A stretch of 64,000 nt of DNA. It comes from Amylostereum areolatum (taxonomy: Eukaryota; Basidiomycota; Agaricomycetes; Russulales; Stereaceae). The DNA is taken from the NCBI GenBank assembly GCA_012932865.1, contig SAXG01000015.1:558001-622000 (forward strand). The letters run 5' to 3'. Position 1 is the stretch's first letter. Each line of letters opens with the position of its first letter. A program made the translations under genes and the position numbers. Of this stretch, positions 53,798-64,000 are shown piece after piece. The notes below the pieces were generated by a model. That model ran no database searches, was not told the DNA's origin, and saw only the letters and a list, made by a program, of their open reading frames with translations.

Positions 53798-54098
53798 ACC
53801 GTACGACGAGATGGACAGTCTAAGGAAAAGGGAAAAGGGATACTGTCCTTATATACAAGTGGGAACGATGGTGCGATGCGATGCGATAGTGGTGCGAGCG
53901 GGGGGAACAATAAGAAAGGAGTCATGGGGGAGGACGGAAGTCCGGAGCAATGATGTCATAGATAAGGATGCGGAACCCTGTTCGGAAGTCCGGGCAATGA
54001 CGTTGTTGGAGCATGTGATGCGGAGGAAAGTCATGTGCCGTGACGCATCGCATGTACAAGGTTTGCAAACGAAGAAAGAAATAGAGTGATCCGTGACA
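53798..54098 (-). repeat. 5' LTR of element C, right piece
   Basis: Continuation of 43500-43619 after element D: ACCGTACGACGAG...GATCCGTGACA. On the element strand it carries the TATATAAGG box and TAGACTGTCCA (53812-53822). Confidence 0.9.
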
Positions 54099-54577
54099 CG
54101 CACAGAGGGCAGGGAGGGTGATGGAGAAATAAGAGCAGGAATAAAACCACGCACATTGCACACAAAAATTGGCAGTCGCCGAAAGGTCATTCGAGAGGAG
54201 TGCCGACTTATATGAGATTGATGTAAGTTGAAAAAAAAATCGGCAGGGATGGTAGACTTGAAGGATGATACAAGACAAACATCATTACCTGATCAAATTT
54301 GTGCTTAGAGATTGTACAAGACATAGAGGAAGGAAACTTGGACAGGCGGGGTGGTTGTGGGATGACCTACCTTATAGGAGGTTGTAAGAAATTTGTAAAG
54401 AAGGTTCATGAAAGTTGTAGTCACTGTGATATCAAAGTCTAGGAACTACTAGAAACCGGGTTGTAGTTCCTTAACCCTAACCGTAACGGTCTGAGCGTCA
54501 CAAATCGTCGCGCCTCTCCTAAAAAATGATGACATAATAAATGTTCCTAGAGGAACCGTAACTGTATTGCGCGGCTT
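54099..54577. other. Spacer with dispersed repeat copy
   Basis: 479 bp between element C and element E. Bases 54478-54567 are an inverted copy of the repeat at 23924-24012 (TAACCCTAACC..., ATGACATAATAAATGTTCCT, AGAGGAAC). Element E follows 10 bp later. No gene is seen. Confidence 0.5.
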
Positions 54578-55114
54578 TGTTAAGGACGGTCCTTATCACG
54601 TGACAAGCGGCTCAGGCTACAGTATTCGTGTATGTGAGAAGTGGGATCAGGTGATCCAGACGTCTCGGTTATACGAAGGTTGAGGTCGATAAGCGAAGCA
54701 GTAAGTCTTCACGGAAGACTTAGGCGAGCTTTCGACTTAGTTACTTTGGGTTCTCTTTAGTAGCTTTAAGAGGAGGTTCTATTTAGAACAGTCCTGTATT
54801 TACAAAGAGAACGAGCTGAGGAATGGCTCGTTCAATGAGCCTCCTTTTATAAGAAAGGAGGTCGAGTAAATATATGTACATTGAGCAACGGTTGTATCAA
54901 GTATCTACGGGAACGAGACTGTGGCACCGTCACGGCTATGCCGTTGAGACGGCGACAATCTGTGGCACTGTCGTTGAGACGGTGACGATCTGTGGCACTG
55001 TCGTTGTCGCGTCGTTGAGACGGTTACGAACTGGGGCACAGTCGTAATCCGTCGTTTAGCGACGTCCTTCCGAATAAGGCAATGGAAATGGAATACCTTA
55101 TCGAAGTTGTAACA
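54578..55114 (-). repeat. 3' LTR of element E
   Basis: 537 bp, TGTTAAGGACGG to GTTGTAACA on the plus strand. It is longer than the D LTR because a unit of about 30 bp (CGTTGAGACGGTGACGATCT...) is tandemly duplicated near 54960-55015. TATAAAAGG and the hairpin region are conserved near 54805-54850. Confidence 0.9.
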
Positions 55115-55341
55115 CTATCCCCCTCTCTAGAATCGACGTCTCGTAGATTCGCGAATCGGATGGGTTCCATAGGAAGTTCTTGAACCCGTTCGTTCGGTCG
55201 ACGCCATCGTTGGATGAAGATTATTGATGCGAGGGTGGTAAGGACGGTAAGTGTTACGATCACACTTATGACGATGACGAGTGAACGTGGAGTGGTCGCA
55301 GTGAACATCGTGAGATCGGGCGACTGAGTGGGCTGCATCAC
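55024..55341 (-). CDS. ORF5 of element E: small single-pass membrane protein
   Basis: 105 codons. Same start (MQPTQSPDLTMFTATTPRS after one extra Met) and same membrane segment SLVIVISVIVTLTVL/TTLASIIFI, then QRWRRPNERVQELPMEPIRF. It crosses the polypurine tract into the LTR and stops at 55024. Changes relative to D in the membrane segment are conservative (A to T, T to A), and the basic flank keeps its charge. This supports a membrane role before the LTR boundary, with the LTR part not conserved. Confidence 0.55.
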   Translation of the reverse strand: MMQPTQSPDLTMFTATTPRSLVIVISVIVTLTVLTTLASIIFIQRWRRPNERVQELPMEPIRFANLRDVDSREGDSVTTSIRYSISIALFGRTSLNDGLRLCPSS

Positions 55342-55412
55342 GCTTCTGAGTCCTCATTTTTTGATGTTCACTCCTTTTATCCTTATCTGGAGTCAAGCGA
55401 TAGAATTCTATT

Positions 55413-55919
55413 CTAACGCTTCCGTAACGCCTCCACTACTTTGACGTCCTCCCCGTCCATCGTGGGAGACCCTAACCGATGCCCTATCCTGGCCGTCGTC
55501 GCGTGGTCCGGGCTTCTGAATCGGGGCCCGTGTTTCTTGAAGAGCCCTTTGATACCGCATCTTCCCTTCGACTCGCGCATGGCTTCTTCGTCGAGGCTTC
55601 TCGGCCTCTTCATGGCGCGAGCGATGTCCGGACGGTTTAGGAGTTCCGTGACTCTCTTGAGATGACGAAGGAGTTCTTCGTCGCGTGGGTCGGGCGTGGG
55701 AGTGCGCGAGAGGACGGGCGAGGGAGGAGGGGTGGTAGGAGGAGTGGAGTCGATGGTGGAGAGATTACGCGAGGAGGAGGCGAGAGTAGAGGACAATTTG
55801 ATTGGTTCGGGTGGTGCGAGTGGGTTTGTTAGACGATGTCTGAGGGTGTTGTCGTCGCTGTGGCTTTGCCCTTTTATCCTTACGATATGGAGGGGCAATG
55901 ATGTAATCATTGCCGTCAA
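55413..55919 (-). CDS. ORF4 of element E: Pro/Ser-rich, basic protein
   Basis: 168 codons from the first ATG, or about 130 from the start equivalent to D. Conserved DEELLRHLKRVTELLNRPDI, ARAMKRPRSLDEEAMRESKG, IKGLFKKHGPRFRSPD and GSPTMDGEDVKVVEALRKR. No stop. The D/E alignment shows mostly conservative changes in the helix and basic patch and more change in the Ser/Pro region. Confidence 0.58.
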   Translation of the reverse strand: MTAMITSLPLHIVRIKGQSHSDDNTLRHRLTNPLAPPEPIKLSSTLASSSRNLSTIDSTPPTTPPPSPVLSRTPTPDPRDEELLRHLKRVTELLNRPDIARAMKRPRSLDEEAMRESKGRCGIKGLFKKHGPRFRSPDHATTARIGHRLGSPTMDGEDVKVVEALRKR

Positions 55920-56191
55920 TCGTAAGCGATAGTTCGTACATAATCAAAACTGAGTCATGAGTAAACGGCGCGGCCAGCGCGTCGCATAGGGAATGTCAAG
56001 CGTTTCGCCTTCCTCATAGCGATAGGAACCGGTACAGTAGAGAAGTCCGAGGAAAATATGCGTGCGAATGAGGGCGCAGTCCGTGATCAGTCCAAGAAGT
56101 ATCGTAGCGATGAATGTAAACGTGATAATGATGATGATGATGAGAGGGAAAATCCGAGTGCATGATGATGGGTAAGAGTTCGTCCGTGCGC

Positions 56192-58082
56192 TTACCAGGG
56201 CTCCGGCCAGTCATCCTTCGACTCTTCCGCCTCCTGCAAGTCCCAATCTTCTTCGTTCCAGAAGAGATCGTCGACGCGCCAGGAGTGGTTGAAGCGTGAA
56301 GGGGGTTCTCGCTGAGTGCGGAGCATGGCGTCCTCCCAGTACAACCACTGTTCGGTGGCGTGTTGGGCGGCTTCGTGCGTCAGGCTCTCACGTCGCGCGA
56401 GGAATCCTAGAAGTTGTCGGTGGGCGCGGGCGGTAGCGTCGGTGTGTCGGAGGTGGGGGTGGGATATCAGTGTTCCTGGACCATAGTTGATATCCAGACG
56501 GCTTGGGCGAGGGCGAGGAAGAGGAGTCCGTGATTGGAGGGGATAGCAAGATCGCGATTGGGGGGAGTGAGGGGGAGCGTTCTTGCGACGGGGACAGTCT
56601 CGGCGGAGATGGCCTCGCTTGCCGCATTTCCAGCAGCGTTTCCGCGGCTTCGCGGGAATCGCGTCCCACTTCTCTTGCGTCCACGTGGTCTGCTCGTCGT
56701 TCCATTTGTCCGAGGGATTCTCGGCTGCTTCCTTCGTCTTGTCGTCCATCGGACTGTCCGGTTCGTCCGCTGAGCTGTCCGATTTGTCTGTTGACTCGTG
56801 GTTTCGTTTCCAGCGAGTGCGGGTCTCCATCATTTCCTCGATTATCTCTTGGATCTTGTCGCATTTCTTTATCGCTCGACTTATCGGAGAATCCGACGTC
56901 TCTGATTCGCTTGAGTGGTCTTCCGTCGGGGTCGACAGATTCATGTTTACGTCGCTGTGAGGTGACTCTGGGATCCTGGGCGATGGGATCTCGATCGTGG
57001 TCGGAGTGCGAATGTAGGAACGAGGGATAAGCAGGGGGGCCCCCGTGCCATGGCATGGGAGTGTCGCTAGCAGATACCGGGAATGGAGTTGGCGGTCTAG
57101 GCATTGTGGGCAGCCGAGAAGATGTCCTAGGTACTGGTCGCGGATTGCCGGTCTGTTGTCTGGGCTCTGGGGAAGCAAGGGGCTGTCCGGATCGCTCTCC
57201 GGGTAATCCGTTTCTAGTGACGGGAGGCTGGACGGGGTTAATCTGGGTGATGTCGGGGATGGGTAGGGATCCTGGTGGCGTGGGAGCGGTGACGGGTCGT
57301 GGAGGGGCGTTAGGAAAGAACGGGGGTCTGGCGAGGGCGGATGCGATGGGATCGGGTCGAACAGTGTAGCCCGGGGAGATGTGATGTCCATGGAAGATGA
57401 GGTCAATGTCGGGGCCGTCGCGTGGCGACATATGGGGAACTCGGGTAGTTTCCATTCGCCTTTGGAGGATTTCTCCTTCGTAAGCGGCACGGAAGGTGTG
57501 TCTTTCCCAGTTGAGCCAGTTGACTCGGTGTCCGACTTCGGTGAGGAATTTTCGGAGTTCTGCGACATTGAGTATAGCCGCTGTGCTAGCTTCCTGAATC
57601 GTCGAAGAAGCTTGACCTCTCGCTCCTCCATTTCGGTCGAGAGCGTCAGGTACCTCGAGTCTAGCTGGCGGAGTTCTCCGTCGAGCATCTTGATGTGGTT
57701 CTCCAGGATGTTCCGGACGTCGGTTGACTCCCTCTTGAGGTCGTCGATCCGTTCTCTGGCCTGTTCAATCGCTACTCCGGCTGTCATGCGGGCTATCTGA
57801 CTCTCTAGGATCGGGGAATCGGGTGGTGGGACTTCCGTGGCTCCGGGCCACGGGGATTGCATTAGCACCTGTGAGGAATCCGGGTGCTTCAGTTAGGGTT
57901 CTTCTGTGTGTTTCTAGCCGGCTTACCCCCTGTTCTTCCGTCTGGTCCTGACCTAGACGGAGGAGGTACTGACTTAATTGCAAAGATTGCTGCCGATCGA
58001 GCGATGAAGCAGTCTCCGCAGAGGGCGCGTTCCTGCTGGGTGTGGTGTGCTCTGTTGCAGACAAGGCGGAGGCGGTCGACAT
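56192..58082 (-). CDS. ORF3 of element E: intact spliced zinc-knuckle/coiled-coil protein, 610 aa
   Basis: Exon 1 is 57927-58082. The intron 57869-57926 (58 nt) has GTAAGC, CTAAC and CACAG as in D. Exon 2 is 56192-57868 with no stop. Coiled coil: ARERIDDLKRESTDVRNILE, MLDGELRQLDSRYLTLSTEM and KLLRRFRKLAQRLYSM. The middle is Pro/Ser-rich; CRHAT and CPQC occur. C-terminal zinc knuckle CWKCGKRGHLRRDCPRRKN, then the tail LFWNEEDWDLQEAEESKDDW. It resembles a second Gag-like nucleocapsid module but has no capsid domain. No family is recognised. Confidence 0.7.
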
Positions 58083-58222
58083 TGTTGGATGAGATGATTG
58101 AATTGGTAGAGGAGGTGTTGGTTGCGTTTGGGGTGGTGGACATTGGTGATCTGTCTTGTTGAACCCGTAGGGTTGTTATCCCCTCCTTGTTGGCAGTGCA
58201 TTCGCCTGAATGGCGTTGAGTC

Positions 58223-61200
58223 TCACCGATGTCTTACTTTCGTCTTGCGTTTCTTTTGTCTTGTTGGTCTTCGCTCTTGCGGTGTTGCAGCGATCTCGTC
58301 ACGATCAGTAACTTCTGTGTTGGTATCTCTGATTGGCTGTGGTGGCAACTTCGGTGCCTTGGGGTTATTCCGATGGAACTCTGCGATCGCAGCTTTTGAT
58401 CCTTCGAGATTAGATGCCGGTTCCCATGTGTTACCGGAGTCTGGGTAGCCCTTCCATTTTACGAAGTAATGTAATGGTTCGGAATACCGTTTGTCTAGTT
58501 TTGAGGCTACTATTGTTTCTAATTCGTAGAGTTCTTCATTGTTTACTAGTTCCGGAGGCGGTCTTTCATACGCTTCGCCGTATTGCTCTGTCTCTTTGAA
58601 TGGGATTAACAGCGCTGCGTGAAATACTGGGTGTATCTTCCATTTCGTTGGTAGTTCTAGGCGATAGGTTACCGGTCCTATAACCTTTTCAATTTTGAAC
58701 GGGCCGAATCGTTTCGGTGCTAGCTTGGTTTTCGGGTATACCGTGTTAAGGTTTTTTCCGTCTAACCATACTTGGTCGCCTTGTTTGAGTTGATCTCGTA
58801 GTGTGAAAGTTTGGTCATGCTGCATTTTCATCAGTTTAGCAGCTATTTCCAGGCTTGCTTCTGCGTTGTCCCATGCGTTCTTGAAGTTCTTTATTCTTTC
58901 TTCGGCCATTGGTATCCGTGGATCGGTTGGTATTGTCGGGTTAAACACCGGTTGGTATCCGTGTAGGAGTTCAAATGGGGAAGTTTTCGTGGCTGAATGT
59001 TGTCGTATATTGTGTGCAAATTCTGCTTTCGGTAGAAGTTTCGCCCAGTTTGTTTGATCTCCGTTGCAGAACGTTCGAAGATATTGTTCTAGTTCTTGAT
59101 TCACTCTTTCAGTTTCTCCGTCTGTTTGGGGATGGTATGCTGTACTGAGTGACGAGACAATTCCAAGGCTTTCGCAAATGGATTGGAATACTTTGGATGC
59201 GAATTGAGGACCTCTATCTGATATCATTCTTTTCCATAGTCCGAATCGTCTGTAGACGTTGTCGATCAGAAGATCAGCCGTTTCTTCTGCGTTGATTGTC
59301 TTTAGACACGGTGTGAATACTGCGGTTTTAGTGAACCTGTCGGATCGGGAGATCCGTGATGAAATCTGATGTGATTGTTTCCCATGGTCGTTCTGGTATT
59401 TCCGTAGGTTGTAATGGATGTTTTGCCGGATGCGTGACATTCTTGGTTGACTGGCATACGGGACATCCTTGAACATATTCTTTTACGAAGGAAATCATCT
59501 TTGGCCACCAAAAGTTTCTTTGTACCAGTTCTAGAGTTTTCATTTCTCCTGGATGTCCGATCGTCTGGAGATCATGATGTGATTTTAGGATCATGCGTCG
59601 CAGTTCGAGATTCTGTGGTACGTAGATTTTTCCTTTTCTGATGATCAGATCGTTCTCGAAGTTCCAATCTTCGATTCCTTTTGCAAGGGTACGTGGTCCT
59701 GATTTTTTGATCGTATCTAGCGCTGTCCAAACCTCATCATCTAGGTGTGAGAAGTTCCTTAGTTCTCTGAGGAGTTCTTTATCTCCGATTGCTTCGACTG
59801 TTCCTCTTCCAGTGGCTCTAGCCTTGAATATTGAAGGGTGGAGTAGGATTCGTTCGTCGTTATCTGGAATGTCTTCTTTATGATCTGATCTTCTAGAAAG
59901 TCCGTCCGCTTTATTTGTACTTCCTGGTTTGTGCACCAGGGTGTAGTCGAAGCAGGATAGGTACAAGCTCCATCGTGCTTGTCGTCGATTGAGCTTCTGG
60001 GCTGTTGTAAAATATTCCAGATTTTTGTGGTCTGTCCAAATTTCGATCTTGTAGTTCGCTCCTTCTAGATAGTGTCGCCAGTGTTCTAGAGCTTTTACCA
60101 CTCCCAAGAGTTCCTTGTCGTATATTTCGTAATTCTGTTCCGCTGGTGACAACGATTTGGACAGGTACACGACCGGATGCCATCTTTCGGTTTCATCCGG
60201 TTGTGATAGGATAGCTCCGTACGCGAAGTCGGAGGCGTCGCTTTCTATGCGGAACGGTTTGTTTTCGTCAGGCATGATCAAGACTGGGGACGACGTGAAT
60301 TCGTGTTTCAGCCTGTTGAAGGTATTTTCACATTCGGTCGTCCAGTTCCAGTCATGGTCCTTCTTCGTGAGTTGGAATAGTGGTCTTGCGATCTTAGAAT
60401 AGTCTCTGATGAAATGTCGATAGAAGTTTCCGAATCCGAGGAATGATTGAACTTCTTTTACTTTCCTCGGTGTAGGCCATTCAGATAATCCTTGAACCTT
60501 AATCGGGTCCATCTGTACCTTGTTATGCGTGATTATCACGCCTAGGTACTCGATTGATGATTGTTCGAAGAAGCACTTTTCCGGTTTCAGGAACAGATCG
60601 TTTCGTTCCAGAATTTGAAGGGCTTCTCTCATCAGTCTTCTATGTTCGTCGAGTGTTTCCGTGAATATCAATATGTCGTCCATGTACACCACTACTTTTC
60701 CCGTGTCTATTAATTCCTTGAATAGTGCGTTCATCATTGCTTGGAACGTTGCGGGCGAGTTGGTTAGTCCGAAGAACATCACCATTGGTTCGAACAGGCC
60801 TCTGTTTGTTTTGAATGCAGCTTTCCATTGATCTCCTTCTTTGATTCGAACATTGTTGTATCCCCATCGGAGATCGAGCTTTGAGAAGATCTTAGCATCT
60901 TTGAGTTTGTCGATGAGATCTGAGATGAGCGGGATCGGGTATTCATTTTTTACAGTGATGGAGTTGAGATAGCGATAGTCCTGTACTGGTCAAAGAGATC
61001 CATCTTTCTTCTTGATAAAAAAGAAGGGCGACAATATCTCTGATTTTGATTCTCGGATGTATCCTTTTCGTAGATGTTCGTCTACGAATGTGTCTAGTTC
61101 CTTTCGTTCTGGTACCGTCATTGGATATAATTTGCAATTTCGAGGTTTCCATCCTTCGGTCAGGTCTATCGCATGATCCCAAGGTCTACTGATTGGGAAG

Positions 61201-62082
61201 CGTTCCGACGCTTTCTTTTCGAATACCTTTTGATACTGCTTGTAGCTGGGTGGAATCATCTCTTCGAGCGTCTTCTTCTTCTCTCCCATGGCCGCTCTTT
61301 CTGCAAGTTCTTGTGCCTTAGTTGCTCTTGCTGTTATCCAGGTATTGGTTTCGTTCGTTTCCTCTGCAACTGGTATCGCTTCTATGTTAGTTTTTCCATG
61401 GAATGTTCTGATCGTCTTGATCTCGACGAGATCGGAATCGAATTCGGAATCTTCCTGTTCTTCTATTGTTGCGTGGGGTTTTGCCTTTTGGTCTTCGAAT
61501 GATGGTAGAACGGGTTCGTCCTTTCTTTGGACGGTCATCTTTTTATTCGTAGTGGAGCACGTACCTGGGCATGTCTGTAATGTGATCTGTCTCTTTCTCC
61601 AATCAATGCTAGGGTTGTGTTTTTTGAGCCAAGGGGTTCCTAAGATTACTTCGTCTCCTCCTAGGGCTGTGACGAATAACCCTAGGTTTTCGCGGTGAAT
61701 TTCTCCGTTGATCCCTTCCATTGTCATCGGAAGGTGTACCTTCTGTTTGATTTCTCCCAGAGTGTTCCGAGATCCGTCGACGTTGTATATCGGTATCGGT
61801 TTCTTAAGTTGGATCAGATTCATCTTGTGTTTTCGCACGAAATCGGGATGGATCAGGGTGCTGCTCGCTCCGCTGTCTAGTAGCGCTTTTGCTGCGGCTT
61901 TACGGAACTTTCCATGAAATATAACAGGTATATGAATTGATGGAGCATGTGTTGCCCCATCTTGGTATGACCTTATATACACTGTTCTATTTACGTCATC
62001 TCCTGTTTCCTGTACAGGAGATCGATTTGAAAAGTTCACTGTCTGTGTCCTTTCAACAGCCGCGGTTGAAGGACGATTTAAA
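58223..62082 (-). pseudogene. pol of element E
   Basis: Same domain order as D with three visible defects or changes. A TGA at 60990-60992 lies in RT after KKKDGSL (CGG in D). A 32-nt deletion near 59345 removes the segment after the first integrase Asp (ITSDFITDLPI) and shifts frame. The expected catalytic boxes VVYMDDILIF, ISDRGPQF and DGETERVN remain. Protease LLDSGASSTLIHPDF and chromodomain YFVKWKGYPDSGNTWEP are intact. The KRFGPFKIEKVIGPVTYRL region shows that the stop in D was CGA. It ends KTKVRHR at 58223-58225. Entry from gag is at 62075-62085 (GGTTTTTAAATC). Confidence 0.9.
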
Positions 62083-63906
62083 AACCCTGATTGTCTTTGA
62101 ACATGTTGGCAGTGCGTGCGAACGTTTCGCTATCCATCTTGTTCACAAGTTTGGTGATCTGATCAATCGGGGATTATTCCGATGTTAGATTCGCTGTTCG
62201 TGCATTGATCGTTGTTTGGGTACGTTTCTCTGGGCAGTTCCTGGAGATGTGTCCTGGCTTCCTGCAGTAGAAGCATGATCCTGATTTCTGGAGTTCGGTA
62301 CGTTCTTGCGGGGTAAGGCGTCTGAAGTTTTGGCCGTTGTTTCCTGTTTGAGCGACTCTGGCGGTAGTAACGTTTCCTTTATTTCCGTTTCCTCTTCGGA
62401 ATGGAATGTACGTCTGTGGTTTCTTGTACAGGAGTGTGAGATCGCTTGTTGGGTTCATTGGTCTCGTGTAATGTCGTTGGAACGCTTGAGCTTCTCGCCA
62501 GTTATTGTCGATGCGTAATGCGAGTTCATACCATTCGTCAATGTCGTTCGAGATGTGGTCTCTCTTGAGGATCTCGACCACGATATCATTGCGCAGTCCT
62601 CTCTTGAATTGGTCGATCAGTGCTTTATGATTGTAACCAGCTTCCATGGCATAGTCTCTGAAGATCGTGATATAATCTTTGGTTTCCATGGTGCCTTGTT
62701 CCAGGCGCTGTATGTTGAATCTAGCGTCTCTTCCTGGGTCTATTTCTCCGAAGGTTTCTAAGAAGTAGTTGCGGAATGCTGTCCATGGAAGGTATACTTC
62801 TGGATCTAGACCACGATCTCGTATCTTGTCGATCTTACTTATTAAAAGGGATGCCCAGTGGAGGGCCGGTCCATCGGTGAGATGCGAAAGTACAAAGGTT
62901 ATCTTACGCATGTTGGCCGCATACACATTGGGAAAGGCTATGAAGCGAAGTACGCATTGTTCTATGAACTTTGCTGCCTTCGCTCGGTCTCTTCCGTTGT
63001 ATACTCCTAGTGCGTTTAGTTTGAATCCTTTGTCCTTGTCATCGGGTTTTGATCCGACTGTGCCTGTTCCTCCTGGTGGGGAATTCCCTGGTGGGTGCTT
63101 CGATTCTTTCGGAAGATCCGCGGTCGCTCCTCTTCTGAAGACGTAGTCTCTGACTTCTTTTCCTTTCTTGTTATCTATTGATCGGTTGGAGAGTGATGGT
63201 GATGGTGGTGATAGCGTTCTCCATCCTACTGGGTCGACCATGCCAAGTCCTAGGGAGAATCGAGTCTCATGTCTCGGTTTTGCGGGATCGGCTGGTGTTG
63301 GAGTTGTAGGCGTCTGGCGCGGTACATTAGTCTCTCCAGGGGGGACATTGTCAAGTGCGGTGGCGGGGTCTCCCATTGATGCGATGTTTTCGGGTTTTCT
63401 GAATAGATTTCCTTTTCTTCCTCTTGTGGTTCCGAAGATGTCGTCAGGAGATTGGGACCTTGTTGGGTTCTCTGTATGTTCTTCCATTTCTGCTGCGCTC
63501 GATGGGCTGCGTTCTCGACTTTCTCCGGGATCGGACTTAATCTGGGGGTTTGATATAGTTCTCTTAGGTTCTGGTGCGGTTTCCTCTGGAGGCGGTGTGG
63601 CTGTTGCGGATTCTTGAGGATGCTGGGGTTCGGTTTGAGGGTTCTGTGGTTCGGTTGTCGTATCGGCTGTGTCGGTATCTGGATCAAATTCCCAGTAGTC
63701 CTTAATGTTCCCGGTGTAAGGTTTCTCTTCGACCTTCTGTGCGTCCGGGTGTTTCCAGAGTTCTTCTGATGAGAGGGGCCCGATATGAGGTCTTGAATAA
63801 TCTGGGCGCTTCCAATGTGAGTTGTCGTAGCTTCCGTCTTCCTTTTCTCTTTTGGATCTATCTTTGAAGTATTCTGCTGCTGGGGGAAGATTGTATCTGT
63901 ATATGG
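62078..63906 (-). pseudogene. gag of element E, truncated by a MITE
   Basis: Open from the MITE boundary (IYRYNLPPAAEYFKDRSKRE) through the capsid (KFIEQCVLRFIAFPNVYAAN, FRNYFLETFGEIDPGRDARF) and zinc knuckle CFYCRKPGHISRNC. It is stopped by TAA at 62174-62176 (GAA in D), 32 codons before the normal end at 62078-62080. The part preceding the D ATG (44931) is conserved here too, with an 18-codon deletion after DPAKPRHETRF. This supports translation of the ATG-less N-terminal region. Confidence 0.85.
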
Positions 63907-64000
63907 TAGAGCTCTTCACGAGTGGCTATACTCGTGAGTACCTGTATGAGTACCTGTAAGGCACATCCGTGGGTATTGCCATCCGCGGATACGAGTACTC
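63907..64000. mobile_element. hAT-type MITE (copy 3), cut by window end
   Basis: Starts TAGAGCTCTTCACGAGTGGC inside the gag of element E and continues with ACTCGTGAGTACCTGTATGA, AGGCACATCCGTGGGTAT and CGGATACGAGTACTC, which match the right half of copy 1. The expected duplication GTATATGG (63899-63906) cannot be checked because the far end is outside the window. Confidence 0.85.

Larger units (their letters stand above)
36826..54098 (-). mobile_element. Ty3/Gypsy chromovirus, element C, interrupted by element D
   Basis: Same family and orientation as B. The 3' LTR is 36826-37248, pol 37181-41281, gag 41272 to about 42909, and the leader runs to 43499. The 5' LTR starts at 43500 and is cut at 43619 by element D; it resumes at 53798 and ends at 54098. 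No 5-bp duplication flanks C (CATGT on the left, CGCAC on the right). Several stops make it non-autonomous, although all integrase catalytic residues are retained. Confidence 0.93.
54578..63906 (-). mobile_element. Ty3/Gypsy chromovirus, element E (second D-family copy, inverted)
   Basis: Minus-strand copy of the D family, tail-to-tail with D. Order from the left: 3' LTR 54578-55114, ORF5, ORF4, ORF3 (intact), pol (damaged), gag (one stop). Its gag is cut at 63907 by a hAT MITE; the gag N-terminus and the 5' LTR lie beyond the window. ORFs are clearly conserved with D at residue level, so E allows gene-by-gene comparison. Confidence 0.93.

Noticed and set aside
56503..57030. Plus-strand ORFs antisense to ORF3 of E (and the minus-strand equivalents in D)
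   Set aside because: Shadows of the real gene: they change frame freely and lack their own conservation pattern or signals.
1..64000. tRNA, rRNA, riboswitch or CRISPR features
   Set aside because: I saw no cloverleaf with A/B boxes, rRNA signature or regular spacer-repeat array. Direct repeats present are LTRs, minisatellites or MITE subterminal motifs.

Overview
The window is repeat-dominated chromosomal DNA from a filamentous fungus, most likely a basidiomycete (Agaricomycetes). The basis is the set of chromodomain-bearing Ty3/Gypsy retrotransposons, short (41-97 nt) GT-AG introns with CTAAC/CTGAC-like branch sites, a fungal STE6-type ABC transporter relic and basidiomycete-type DNA transposon relics. 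There is no sign of bacterial operons, rRNA, tRNA or CRISPR.

Layout. 1-7223: 5'-truncated, decayed Ty3/Gypsy element (family A, + strand), split by a minisatellite-bearing insert, followed by an LTR / chromodomain fragment / LTR cassette. 7224-9660: decayed Plavaka/CACTA-like transposase gene. 10973-14240: STE6-like ABC transporter pseudogene with a 653-bp hAT MITE (perfect 8-bp TSD) in an intron. 14488-22737: an unknown intron-containing gene split by full-length Ty3/Gypsy element B (14568-21662, TSD TGGTG) and by a solo LTR. 23037-23829: a three-exon unknown gene. 24480-27110: two GC-rich low-complexity arrays of opposite strand bias diverging from a palindrome. 27686-28207: second hAT MITE. 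29139-29650: second copy of the minisatellite insert. 29771-30528: another three-exon unknown gene. 31896-32234: a relic of the splicing-factor gene SF3B1/HSH155. 32952-36825: PIF/Harbinger transposase gene with a convergent, spliced companion gene. 36826-54098: Ty3/Gypsy element C (same family as B), whose 5' LTR is split by the 10.2-kb element D (43620-53792, TSD ACAGT). 54578-63906: element E, a second copy of the D family in opposite orientation, cut by a third MITE at the window edge.

How the genes work together. B/C and D/E are complete chromovirus systems: gag (capsid plus zinc knuckle), then pol (protease, RT, RNase H, integrase, chromodomain). In three families gag stops inside a T5 run with pol open in the -1 frame. 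In both families where the 5' end is visible, the site next to the 5' LTR is complementary to the predicted RNA 5' end, as in Tf1-type self-priming. The D/E family also carries three conserved genes after pol: a spliced 610-residue zinc-knuckle/coiled-coil protein, a short Pro-rich basic protein, and a small single-pass membrane protein overlapping the polypurine tract and 3' LTR. I judge this accessory block the best candidate for an undescribed system. Nearly all transposon ORFs carry stops, many of them CGN to TGA.
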